Assembly (NCBI GenBank): GCA_026184775.1
Contig: JANCYW010000001.1
Coordinates: 434,001 to 498,000, forward strand
Origin: Cyanidium caldarium
Lineage: Eukaryota > Rhodophyta > Bangiophyceae > Cyanidiales > Cyanidiaceae
Direction: 5' to 3'
DNA: 64,000 nucleotides
Each line of letters opens with the position of its first letter. The stretch's first letter is position 1. This document shows, one piece after another, positions 52,510 to 62,300 of the stretch. The notes below the pieces were generated by a model, which worked only from the letters and a program-made list of their open reading frames with translations, had not been told where the DNA came from and made no database searches. Position numbers and translations under genes: made by a program.

Positions 52510-53556
52510 ATGGCTTCCACCCAAACGCCATCTTTGGGGCACACCGATTCAGCCACTTTGCTGCCGCCGCCTCCCTCGACGACAGCATTCGCTGCTCGCC
52601 CTGCCCCGCCTTCGTCACGGCGGCAGCCGCCGTGGACAAGCGCGGTGGCGGCGGTATCCGCAGTGCTGCTCTATATGAGTGTGTCGACGGTGATGGTGTT
52701 GGCGAACAAGGCCATGACGTACAGCTACGGTTTCACGGCGACGAATGTACTGCTGCTGGCGCAGATGCTGGTGACGCTGCTGGCGCTCACCCTGCTCCGA
52801 TCTCTAGGCGCCCTCTCGTTGGAGCCGATCACCGCGGAGAACGTGCGGCTGGTGTGGCCAGTGACTGTATTCTACGTGCTCAACGCCGGCGTGTCGCTGT
52901 TGGCGCTGCGCTTCCTGAGTCTGACCGCGTACTCGGCCATCAAACGGCTGACGCCGCTGTTCATCCTGCCGCTGGACTGGGCAGTGCGCCGCGAGCGTCT
53001 GCCGGCCAGCCAGGCGATGTCGTGCGCGGCAATCGTCGGCGGAACGCTGCTCATGGCGGGTTTCGATGGCCGCAGTCCGCTGCTAGGGTATGCGCTGGGC
53101 GTCGCCAGTTGTGCCTGTCAGGCAGCCTACATGGTGTTCGTGAAGCGCCGCGGCAGTGCCACAGTGCGGGCCATGTCCTCCGCCTCCATTCTGCGACTGC
53201 ACAGCGGCATCGCCATTCCGCTGCTACTGCCGGTGGTGCTACTGAGCGGTGAATGGATGCTGGCGATGCGTTTTCCGCGCTGGCGTGAACCGGCGTTCCT
53301 GGCGGCCATCATTCTCTGGCCCCTGTGCGGCTGTCTGCTCAATTACGCGCTCTTCCTCTGCACCAACGTGACCAGTCCGATGACCGCCTCGTTGGCTGGA
53401 CACATCAAGGGCGCCTTTCTCAGCGTGGCCGGGTTCTTCACTTTTGAGGGCGCGCCCTGGTCGCTGCCGTTCCTGGCAGGTTTGGGTCTGAACGTGGGCG
53501 GCTCGGCAGTGTACGTGTGGCAAAAGTATGAACGGTTGGGCGACAAACCGGGCTGA
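52510..53556 (+). CDS. Nucleotide-sugar transporter, DMT/SLC35D-like
   Basis: 348 aa from the ATG at 52510 (upstream open frame starts at TTG). The first ~45 residues are Pro/Ser/Ala-rich and cytosolic. Ten hydrophobic segments span about 47-335. LLYMSVSTVMVLANKAMTYSY in TM1 and TGFTATNVLLL-type wording in TM2 (YGFTATNVLLLAQM) fit the TPT/NST superfamily, as do RFLSLTAYSAIKRLTPLF and, near the end, MTASLAGHIKGAFLSVAG and GLGLNVGGSAVYVWQKYE. The last motif is typical of SLC35D/UDP-sugar and GDP-mannose carriers of Golgi/ER. The substrate cannot be assigned. It ends 26 bp from a convergent gene. Confidence 0.88.
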   Translation: MASTQTPSLGHTDSATLLPPPPSTTAFAARPAPPSSRRQPPWTSAVAAVSAVLLYMSVSTVMVLANKAMTYSYGFTATNVLLLAQMLVTLLALTLLRSLGALSLEPITAENVRLVWPVTVFYVLNAGVSLLALRFLSLTAYSAIKRLTPLFILPLDWAVRRERLPASQAMSCAAIVGGTLLMAGFDGRSPLLGYALGVASCACQAAYMVFVKRRGSATVRAMSSASILRLHSGIAIPLLLPVVLLSGEWMLAMRFPRWREPAFLAAIILWPLCGCLLNYALFLCTNVTSPMTASLAGHIKGAFLSVAGFFTFEGAPWSLPFLAGLGLNVGGSAVYVWQKYERLGDKPG

Positions 53557-53582
53557 GGGCTGGGTGCTTTACCGGGAGAGCG

Positions 53583-54593
53583 CTATCGCGCCTGATAGAC
53601 AGCGTCGGCGTCGGCGGATTCCACGGCGTGGAGGTACCCGCGGCTCTGCAGCAGACCGCAACACAACTCGACGCTCTCGGCGTCCAAGTCACCGCCGAGC
53701 ATTCGGCACAGCTCGGGCAGGCTCAGCGGTCGTCGCGGCCGCGCATGCCACTGCGCGTAGACGCGGGTGAGCTGGGCGGCGCCCTCGCCGTTCTGGAAAC
53801 ATCGCGGAAAGCGCGACAGATCCAGACGTTCCGGCAGTGTGGTGGATTCGGCCGGGGCAGCCGATGCCCAGGTCGGAAGGGGGATGCATGTCGGAGAACC
53901 GCTGCCGACGGCCTCATCCTCCACAATCGACGCGTCTGGCGCGGATGCACTCGCCACCCCCTCTTCAGCTTCCTCCTCCCTCTCCTCCTGCCTATCCACA
54001 GCGCCTATTGCACTCTGGCGCGATCTCGCGCTCAGCGGTCGACCGATGGAGGGCGTCCGCGGCGGCGACAGGCTCAAGTTGCGGAACGTGGGCGTATCCG
54101 GCAACACCGACGTGTCAACGCCGTCGCCACTGCCGGCCCACTCGCCCACCGATGCCGATAAACTGGGTATATCCGAATCGCTGCGTGAATCGGAAACAGA
54201 AGCGCAACGGCCGTCGGCGGCGCCTGCCTTCAACACGCTCTCCTTGTCCCGACTCGCGTCCATTTCCCAACGGCGCCGGCCGGCACCTGCCACCCACTCT
54301 CGCCCCTCCTGAATGCGTTCCAGACGGTCCCGCACACCCCGCACCGCAGCGTGTACCCCGCGCGCCTGTCCCACATACCCGTGCACGGCTTGCTGCAGTC
54401 GCGTAACCCACTGCACCGCGCGCATATAGTTGGCGTCGATATCCCGCAGCACCGCGGTTATCTCGGCCTCTATTCGCTCCGATCGATCCGCCTCTTCCAC
54501 AGATGATTCTAGGTGTCCGACTTTATCCCTATTCGATGTCACCACCGACGGTTTCATCGAGACCTCTCCGAACCGGTCCACGTCGTCGGCCAT
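53583..54593 (-). CDS. Unknown protein, N-terminal coiled coil and C-terminal helical domain
   Basis: 336 aa from the ATG at 54593 (MADDVDRFGEVSM). The frame is open to an ATG at 54785, but that extension is Arg-rich and repetitive. A helical region at about 30-105 (IEAEITAVLRDIDANYMRAV, then VHGYVGQARGVHAAVRGV and RDRLERIQEGRE) looks like a coiled-coil oligomerisation part. A Ser/Asp/Glu-rich disordered middle follows. The final 80 residues form a probable small helical/winged domain (LDLSRFPRCF, LTRVYAQWHARPRRPLSLPEL, LCCGLLQSRGYLHAV). I do not recognise the family. The layout is reminiscent of kinetochore or adaptor subunits, but no motif supports a function. Confidence 0.65.
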   Translation of the reverse strand: MADDVDRFGEVSMKPSVVTSNRDKVGHLESSVEEADRSERIEAEITAVLRDIDANYMRAVQWVTRLQQAVHGYVGQARGVHAAVRGVRDRLERIQEGREWVAGAGRRRWEMDASRDKESVLKAGAADGRCASVSDSRSDSDIPSLSASVGEWAGSGDGVDTSVLPDTPTFRNLSLSPPRTPSIGRPLSARSRQSAIGAVDRQEEREEEAEEGVASASAPDASIVEDEAVGSGSPTCIPLPTWASAAPAESTTLPERLDLSRFPRCFQNGEGAAQLTRVYAQWHARPRRPLSLPELCRMLGGDLDAESVELCCGLLQSRGYLHAVESADADAVYQAR

Positions 54594-54904
54594 GAGGGGC
54601 GTGCAACCGCGGGCCGGTGGTCGCCCGAAACGCGCAGCGCTCGGCGCCATCGCGCGCGCGCGCGCCCGTTTCCCGCCGATTTCAAATCTCGCGCGCGCTC
54701 GACGACGACGTCGTCCTCCTCTCGGTGGAGCACGCGTCGGCATCGGGGGGCAGGCGGGCACGCCATGCGCTCGCCTTGTGTGCATCGGGGAAAGCGTCGC
54801 TAGGATGGATATTGCCGCTCCATAGGGAGAGAATAAGAATGGGAGTCATACGCACGCTTGTGCATCGCCTGCTTTCCCGTCACTTTGGGAGCTCTGACGC
54901 ATTC
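54594..54904. other. intergenic, no gene recognised
   Basis: 311 bp between two minus-strand genes. It contains the possible N-terminal extension of the unknown gene (to 54785) and little else. A (CG)n-like run occurs near 54652-54664. Confidence 0.45.
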
Positions 54905-57460
54905 CTATGATGAAACATGCAGCGACCAACCGTCACCCGCGGCCTGCTGGGCCTGCTGGGGCAGCAGCAGGATGTATCGCGGCGCCAGACGCAACCCAGC
55001 CTGGGCGTATGCCAGCACGCGACAGGCGCCCAATTCCCGCACCCTCACTTTCACTTTGGCGCTCGGCTCCGTATCCTCCCTGCCCTCTGCTGCTGCACTT
55101 GGCGCCTCCCCGCCGACCTTTTTCCACCGCTCTACCAGCGGATGATCGGCTGGCGCCGGCCCCACATACTCCTCCAGGAACCGCTGCCAGTGCGCGGCGT
55201 CCCAGTGCAGATGCAGTTCATTCGGCGCCGGTGCCTCCTTTCGCTGCCACCTCCAGCTGGACACCATCCAGTCGCGCACGACGTCGATCTGGAATTCGGC
55301 GTCCAGCCGCGGCACCCGCACGACCACCATCCTGCCCTCGCATAGAAAGCGCGCCACCACCGCCTCGTACTCGCAGGGCTGCTCGCGCAGCAGACTGGCC
55401 AAGTGCGTTGCCGCACTCTCCGCCTCGGCATCCTCTGCGTTCTGCTTGCGCTCGTTGCAGCGACGGCAGATCGCCGCCAATGCCTCCACATCCGGACCGT
55501 CCCAGGCGATCGCCACGTCGTCCGTGTCCGTGCCGGTGGCCGCCGCCGCTGCCGCCGCCGCCGCCGCCGTGACCACCGCCAGCAATTGCCGATGCACCAC
55601 GATATCCGCATAGCGGCGAATCGGGCTGGTAAAGTGCGTGTACAACGGCACGTGCAACGCCGTGTGTCGATACTGCTCCACATCGTCCCACTCGCCTGCA
55701 CAGAAGTACTCCGCCCGCGGCATGGCACGCACCAGCATACTCAACGCCACATCATGCGCCAACGGATGTGCCTGCTGCAGCGCCGCCAAACTCGCTTGCA
55801 GTGCCTGCGGCGTCTGCAGCTGCAAGCGCAGACCGTTGTCGCGCGCCCACTGCTGCACCCGCTCCAGCTGCGTGGCGTCCAGGTGCGGATGGCGTCGCAA
55901 CAGCGCCACCGTCGGCAGGTGCCGATGCACGCGCTCGGCTACGGCAATGTTGGCGAGCAGCATAAACTCCTCGATCAGCCAGTTGGCCTCGCGCTGTTCA
56001 TACAGCGACACCCGCTGCACCCGACGGGTCTCTTCATCCACCTCGAAGCACAGCTCCGGCGAGCCGATGCGCAACGCGCCGGCCGCAAAACGGCGCTCGC
56101 GCAACTGCGCCGCCAGCCGATAGAGCCGACGCACGTCCTGCTCCAGCGGGGCGCTGACCTCATCGGCACGCTGCTCGATCATGCGCTGAGCGTCGGCGTA
56201 GGTGAGTTTGGCGCTGCTGCGAATGACGGTGCGACCCATCCAAGGCGACTGCGCCAGCGTGGCATCCTCGTGTAACACAAACTCCACGCTGACCGCCAAT
56301 CGGTCCTGGTGCGCCAACAGCGAGCAGCGCTGTTCGCTCAGCGCCGGCGGCAACATGGGAATCGCGTCGCGCACCAGGTAGAAACTGTTGCCCCGCTGAG
56401 CGGCCTCGCGATCCAACGCACTACCCGCCCGCACGAAATACGACACATCGGCGATGTGCACCGCCACCCGATACTCCTGGCGTGGCGCGTCATAGCTTAT
56501 CGACAGCGCATCGTCGACGTCTCTGGCGCCGGGCGGGTCGATGCTGAACACCCGGTGCGTCTGGCGCAGGTCGCGCCGCCCCCGCTGCACTTGGCGCTCA
56601 ATATCCTGCCGCCAGCGCTCATCGTCACGCGCCAGCTCCGCGTAAGCCTTGTCCAGCAGGCGCGTGATATCGTACCGAAACATGATCTTGGCGGTCTCCG
56701 CCACCAGATCGCCCACGCTGCCCAGCTGGCACACCAGACGGCAGCGTGGATAGAGCTCGTGCGCGCGCCATTCACCGACAAACTCCGCCGCCAGCAGGCG
56801 TTGCCGCAGCTCATGCATGACATCGCGGCACCGTCGGAGCACCTGCGATGGTCTGCTGAGGTAAAAGTCCGGCAGCCGTGGATCGTCCGTTTGCAGCACC
56901 AATAATCTGGTGCGCTCATCCACCGGTTCATCCTCCTGGAGCCGCAGTCGGCCGCATATACGACGGTTCGGCAAGCGTTGCACGATGGCCACCACCGCGC
57001 CGTGCGCTTGCCGCTCTGACGCTCGCCTCCCGTCCACCTCACGCTGACGAGAGCGCATACCGTCCTGCACCACAGACTCTGTATCCGATGACGAGGCGTC
57101 TGGCGCCGTCGCATCCAACCGAGACCCGGCCAGCTGTTCGGTAAGCTCCGCTACCCGATCCTCTCCGGCCACCCGCTCCGCCCGGCGTCCTCGCAACTGC
57201 ACCGCCACCACATCGCCGTCCAGCGCCCGATTCCGTCGTCTCACTCCGCCCACGTACACGTCACGCTCCAGACACCCGACCTTGACGTACGCCTCGGCCG
57301 GACGACGCGCGTTCACCCGCAGCACGCCCACCGCCACTTCACCGCGGTCGACGGCCGCCCTCCAGCGGTCCTCCGACCAGTGCGACACGTAGAGGGAACG
57401 CGGCGCTTTTCGCCTCCGCTGCGCCCTACGAGCCACCGCATCGCCTTCTGCCGGTGACAT
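54905..57460 (-). CDS. RNase II/R-type 3'-5' exoribonuclease (DIS3L2-like)
   Basis: 851 aa. The N-terminal cold-shock region starts at about 22 (LYVSHWSEDRWRAAVDRGE, VGVLRVNARRPAEAYV, DVYVGGVRRRNRALDGDVVAV). No PIN domain precedes it, which separates it from DIS3/RRP44. The RNB domain (about 310-680) has the catalytic acidic cluster FSIDPPGARDVDDALSI, VAVHIADVSYFV, QRGNSFYLVRDAIPMLPPALSEQRCSL and YTHFTSPIRRYADIVVHRQLL. A C-terminal S1-like region follows. DIS3L2 degrades uridylated RNAs in the cytoplasm; plant SOV is the same class. An Ala8 run encoded by a GCC repeat interrupts the segment after the active site (55548-55571). Confidence 0.93.
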   Translation of the reverse strand: MSPAEGDAVARRAQRRRKAPRSLYVSHWSEDRWRAAVDRGEVAVGVLRVNARRPAEAYVKVGCLERDVYVGGVRRRNRALDGDVVAVQLRGRRAERVAGEDRVAELTEQLAGSRLDATAPDASSSDTESVVQDGMRSRQREVDGRRASERQAHGAVVAIVQRLPNRRICGRLRLQEDEPVDERTRLLVLQTDDPRLPDFYLSRPSQVLRRCRDVMHELRQRLLAAEFVGEWRAHELYPRCRLVCQLGSVGDLVAETAKIMFRYDITRLLDKAYAELARDDERWRQDIERQVQRGRRDLRQTHRVFSIDPPGARDVDDALSISYDAPRQEYRVAVHIADVSYFVRAGSALDREAAQRGNSFYLVRDAIPMLPPALSEQRCSLLAHQDRLAVSVEFVLHEDATLAQSPWMGRTVIRSSAKLTYADAQRMIEQRADEVSAPLEQDVRRLYRLAAQLRERRFAAGALRIGSPELCFEVDEETRRVQRVSLYEQREANWLIEEFMLLANIAVAERVHRHLPTVALLRRHPHLDATQLERVQQWARDNGLRLQLQTPQALQASLAALQQAHPLAHDVALSMLVRAMPRAEYFCAGEWDDVEQYRHTALHVPLYTHFTSPIRRYADIVVHRQLLAVVTAAAAAAAAAATGTDTDDVAIAWDGPDVEALAAICRRCNERKQNAEDAEAESAATHLASLLREQPCEYEAVVARFLCEGRMVVVRVPRLDAEFQIDVVRDWMVSSWRWQRKEAPAPNELHLHWDAAHWQRFLEEYVGPAPADHPLVERWKKVGGEAPSAAAEGREDTEPSAKVKVRVRELGACRVLAYAQAGLRLAPRYILLLPQQAQQAAGDGWSLHVSS

Positions 57461-57738
57461 ACGATCACGAAGGCGTCATGGCGTCGTGTTTCGGACCCGC
57501 ATCGCCCATCGAGTGCGCGAGCACCGCGTGATCGCCTTCGTCCTCGACTGACAACGGCCGCCGACGCGCGGAGCTTTCCGCGCCCCGAGCACACACGTCG
57601 GTGAGCGCCTATGCAAAAACCGGACGCGCAAAACACGGAGCCGAGCACGGTCCGTCCACTCCCGATACACCGAGTCCTCACGCTTGCTTTACACCCCGCC
57701 GCAGGCCTGTCGCCTTGTCCGCTCCCGACTCCCCTCTT

Positions 57739-59127
57739 TTACCCGTTCCGCCTCTGCGACGCCTTCTCGGTTCGCTCCTCCCCGAACCGACATCGATATC
57801 CCTGCCAGCACGAAATGTACTGCAGGTCTCGAGAGGGGTCTTGCAGCGCCTGCGGCGTCAGCAGCAGCATACGGCTGGTCTCGAACATGGCCGCCATGTT
57901 CTCGTCGCTCACGCGTTGCGGCATCAGCTCGACGGCGGCCGCCCGCTCGTACGACTCCACGTCCGGCCCGTGTGCACTCATCATCGAGTGCAGCGAGCAG
58001 GCGCCGGGCGCAAATGCCGACGCCTGTTTGGCATCGTATGCGCCAGACAAATTCATCATAAACTCGGTCATGCAATTGCGGTGAAAATACGGCGGGCGGA
58101 ACGTGTGCTCCTGCACATGCCAGCGCGGCGGAAACACCACGAAATCCGCCAGCGCCACCCCGACCTCGTTGCTCCTGCAGGTGAGCACGGTGAATATGGA
58201 TGGATCCATGTGATCGAAGCGCACCGCGTTCACCGGGCAGAAACGCCGCAAGTCGTAGCGACAGGGCGCGTAATTTCCATGCCACGCCACGACGTTGAAC
58301 GGCGAATGCGGCTGGCGGTACGCGAAGAGTTCGTTGTTGAACTTGGCGAACACCGTAAACGCCGCCGTCTCGCCAGATGAGGGCGCGTCATAGGCGGCCA
58401 CCGGATACTCGAAATCGCGCGGCGCAGCACACCCGTTGGCCCCGATCACGCCCAGGTCGGGCAGCTCCCAGTGCCCGTGATACACTTCCAGCACGAAACC
58501 GCGCGCCATGACCGGCTCCGCGGTGTCCTCATCGCCTTGGATGCTGACCCGGAAGCGGATGCCGCGCGGCACCACCACACACTCACACGGACCGGCGTGC
58601 ACGTATCCCAACTCGGTCTGCAACAACAGCATGCCCTGCTGCGGTACGATGAGCCAGTCGCCATCGGCACTGTACAGGGCGCACTGCCGCATCGACTGGT
58701 TACACACATAAGAGTAGACCGAGAGGCCGTCACGCGCTGCCGCACTGCCACTCTCCCCTACGCGCAGCAGTCCGCGTACAAAGTCCACCGCGCCCTGCCC
58801 AGTCGGCACCGACGGCAGCGCTCGCGGCCGCCAACGTAGGCGCTCCGGAGTGACGATGCGGCCGCGAGCCCACAGTCCCGGCGCGCGCTCCTCCGACACG
58901 CGTTCGTACTCCCCGTGCACCACCGAAGGCAACGTGCGATAGAGCCAGGTGCGTTGGTTGCTCTTCCGCGGAACCGTGAACGCCGTGCCCGACAGCTGCT
59001 CGGCGTACAACCCGTGCGGACATGCCTGAGGGTTGTTCTGCCCCAGTGGCAAAGCACCCGGCACTGCCTCCGTCTGGAACTCATTTCCAAACCCTCGCTG
59101 ATACGGGAAGCCCTTCCGTGACCCCAT
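57739..59127 (-). CDS. HGD: Homogentisate 1,2-dioxygenase
   Basis: 462 aa, the usual size. It opens YQRGFGNEFQTEAVPGALPLGQNNPQACPHGLYAEQLSG, diagnostic for HGD. It continues with RTWLYRTLPSV, GHWELPDLGVIGANG, FNVVAWHGNYAPCRYDL and the iron site: PPYFHRNCMTEFMMNLSGAYDAK (His and Glu ligands) and MSAHGPDVESYERA (second His). The enzyme opens the homogentisate ring in tyrosine catabolism, leading to fumarate and acetoacetate, and competes with tocopherol/plastoquinone synthesis for homogentisate. There is no obvious targeting leader, so cytosol is likely. The start ATG is at 59127. Confidence 0.97.
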   Translation of the reverse strand: MGSRKGFPYQRGFGNEFQTEAVPGALPLGQNNPQACPHGLYAEQLSGTAFTVPRKSNQRTWLYRTLPSVVHGEYERVSEERAPGLWARGRIVTPERLRWRPRALPSVPTGQGAVDFVRGLLRVGESGSAAARDGLSVYSYVCNQSMRQCALYSADGDWLIVPQQGMLLLQTELGYVHAGPCECVVVPRGIRFRVSIQGDEDTAEPVMARGFVLEVYHGHWELPDLGVIGANGCAAPRDFEYPVAAYDAPSSGETAAFTVFAKFNNELFAYRQPHSPFNVVAWHGNYAPCRYDLRRFCPVNAVRFDHMDPSIFTVLTCRSNEVGVALADFVVFPPRWHVQEHTFRPPYFHRNCMTEFMMNLSGAYDAKQASAFAPGACSLHSMMSAHGPDVESYERAAAVELMPQRVSDENMAAMFETSRMLLLTPQALQDPSRDLQYISCWQGYRCRFGEERTEKASQRRNG

Positions 59128-59207
59128 GAAGATCTTCTGCGCGTTGGGCGGTGAGGGCGCCTCGCGCTCTCCCCGAGACCACCGGAACGCTCGTCCGGGC
59201 CGGAGGC

Positions 59208-59244
<37 letters not shown>

Positions 59245-59264
59245 TTGCTGTTGCTGCTGTTGCC
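59208..59264. repeat. (TGTTGC)n microsatellite
   Basis: About 57 bp of tandem ctgttg/ctg units upstream of homogentisate dioxygenase (268-bp gap to the Rav1/DmX-like gene end). Probably in its promoter or 5' UTR. Confidence 0.8.
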
Positions 59265-59395
59265 AGCGCGCGAACGAGCGAACAAGGGGGCGCGAGTGCC
59301 GCGCAACCCACGGTCGTCTGCACGATGCACAGCGGGGTGCACCTCGGACACCATCCCGCTCTCCACACCCAGGATATCCGCTGCCTCTCTTCTCT

Positions 59396-62300
59396 TTACA
59401 AGGTATCGAACATGCCGCTGCTGGCGCGCCGCAAGTAGTAACCGGCGTCGCCGAGGTCGTCTTCGTTCAGAAACGGCCGCAGCGGATGCGTCGGCAGCGC
59501 GTCCTCGGCGCGCCATCCCGGCCCGAACACCTGCGCCCGCCCGTCGCCGCCACAGGTCAGCAGCGAGTAGTCGGTGAGGATGGCGCACTCGGTGCCGTGT
59601 ACGCTGAACAGGGCGCCGCCGCGGTGTGCGGATCGGAAGCGCCGGCTGGGACGGTGTGCATCGGCGACGACGTCCAGCAGTCGCAGGGTGCGCGCGTCCC
59701 ACAGCCGCACGTCGCCGCCCTCGCTCCCGGTGACGATGGCACGGGCGCGCGGCATCTCCGCGGCCATGCAGCGAATGGGGTGGCGGTTGGGATGTGCCAA
59801 GAATTGGGCGGAGCAGAGGCCCATGCGCAGATCGCAAACCGCCAGGGTGCCGTCATCCGCACCGCTCAACAGCCGGGTGCGGTCGCGGAGCAACAGACCG
59901 CACAGCGACTCGGCACCGCTGCCGCTGGCAGCGACGGAGGAAGCGGTCGGGGCGGAGGAGATATCGCCCGCCTGGGCAGCGGTCGGCGATGGCGCGGCGG
60001 CGCTGATCATCGACGCCGATCCGCTGTGCGCCGGAAACGCCAGCACTGCGCCCGCACGTTGCACGTCCTGACGCAAATCGAACACCCGCACGGTATCGCT
60101 GCGCCCCGCATCCGCCCTCAAGACGCCGGCGGTGGCGCCTCCAGCACTGCCAAATACCGCCACCACCGATGCCTCGTTCACGAAACAGGCATCGTGTAGG
60201 CGCCGCCCGCCGAACGGCATCCACGACAGATACGGCGTCGGCTGCGACCGCAGCGCCACCGTCTCGGGTAGTTTCCACAGCGCCAGCGTGCCAGTGGCAT
60301 GCGCCGACAACAGCGCCTCACCGTACATCGAGAAGCGCAGCCGATGCGCCCGGCCCAGCCCGGAAGCGCGCGTGATGGTGCCCATAGAGATCGGCTCGCC
60401 GAACGCCCACCACACCAGCGCGCCGTCCGCATCCGCCGACACATACCGCGGCTGCAACGGATGCGATGCCAACGCCGTGGCCACCGTGTCCTGACGCCAC
60501 TGCAGTCGGCCGGCGGTGGGCGATGACCCGGCCGCTGCCGCACGCCCATGCCACATGCCCGCGCGCAACTCGCGCACCACATCCATCGACGGCGCCGCGG
60601 CATCGTCATCGTCGCCGCGTCCGTCGTTCGCCGCATCCCGGCCAGCACCGTGGAAGGCGTCCCATTCCAGCGCACCATAGAGGTGCAGCTCGCGCAGACC
60701 CGATCCGGGCACGTCGGTGGCCACCACCAGCGTGGCCGGATCCGCACTCGACAGACACATGGCGTGCAGCAGACTGGACTGTTCGAGCAGCACGCGACGA
60801 CCGGCGGCATATCGCGCGCCGTCGTTCGCCCCAAAGTGGATCGGGTAGGCGGCGGTGAGGTATCCCTCGCGGTCGCTGCGCGTCTCACCGCGTGTTGGGT
60901 GCCCGCTGACGACGCGCTCCAGCAGCGGTCGATACGCGGGCATCCGCGACAGCGCCGCCCACACGGCGGCGAACGCCTCGGCATCGCCCTCGCCCACCCG
61001 CGCGGTGGTCGTCGAAGCAGCAGCAGCAGCAGCGGCATAGGCAGACGCGCGTAGCGGCCGCGCCCACCCGTCCAGCACATCCACCGCCGTGTGATACAAC
61101 CGATGGAACGCTCTGGCCAGCCGACGACTCGTATCGATCGAAAGCGCAGCGATCTGCTGCTCCAAGAACACCACCAGACACAGCCAGCGCACCGTGTTGA
61201 TGCCGTGCGGCTCCATCGAAGCGGGCAGCGGCAACGTCTCGTTCTGGCGATGCTCGCTCACGGTATACCCCGCTTTGACAGCGGGATTCCCCTGAACGCT
61301 CGCTGTATCGGTCGCCGACGCCGGCGCGCCCTCCGCTTCTACGCTCTCCCGTTGGCAGGCATACGCCGAGGAGGCCGTCCATCCCAACCTGTGGCTGAGC
61401 GGCGTCCAGCTGGACTGTTGCCACAACCAGACAAACTCGGCCAGGCGAGCGGCCGCCAACGCCTCGCCCGACCACGGCGTCTCCCCTGCCGGCGGCAGCG
61501 CCTGCAGGCGGCGCATCCGATCGGCGGCATCCACCAATTGCAAGCGATGACCGGGCGGCGGCGCGGCTGCCGTGACGGCCTCGTGCACCAGGGCGACGAT
61601 TTTTCGGATCAGCTGATGGACAACGCGGTCGCGCACACTCCCTGAGCACTGCTGCGGTGCCTCTGCCACCAGCAACGCCCATGCCCGCCACGGCTCCAGA
61701 CCGGCATCGGCGTCGGAAGAGAGTAGTGCGTCGGCCAGGTGGTGAACGAGGCGGCGAGACGTTGCCGACGAATCCAACACCTCCTCCTCCTCCTCCTCCT
61801 CGCGAGACGACGAATGCATACTCGGCAACGCCAGAACCCCGCGCACCACGTTCACGCGCACCGCCGCCGACAGATGCACTGCCTGCCGCAACTGCCCCGC
61901 CATCCACCGTCCCAGACAGCGCCACCGCTCGTCGCCTTCCAGCAACGGCCACGCCGAACCGCACCACCCGAAACTGGCCAGTGCCCGGCCGATACACCGC
62001 CGCGTGCGCTGCCAGGCGGCCACAAACGAAGCCGAAGCATGCAGACGCGGCGACTGACTCAGCGCCCATACCTGCAACAACCACGCACACGCGGGCCGCG
62101 GATCGGCGCAGCGACGCCGCAACGCCTCCGTATCCGCAACCCGCGCGATGATCGCCTCGACATCGCCACGGAGCCACTCCAACAACAGTGCCATGCCCTC
62201 ATCGTTCGGCGGCGGCAGCAGCGCGAACACTCCCGCGTCGCTCCACAGCCGCGACAGCCACAGCGCCAACTGCACATCCTGCAGACGCTCCAACACCACC

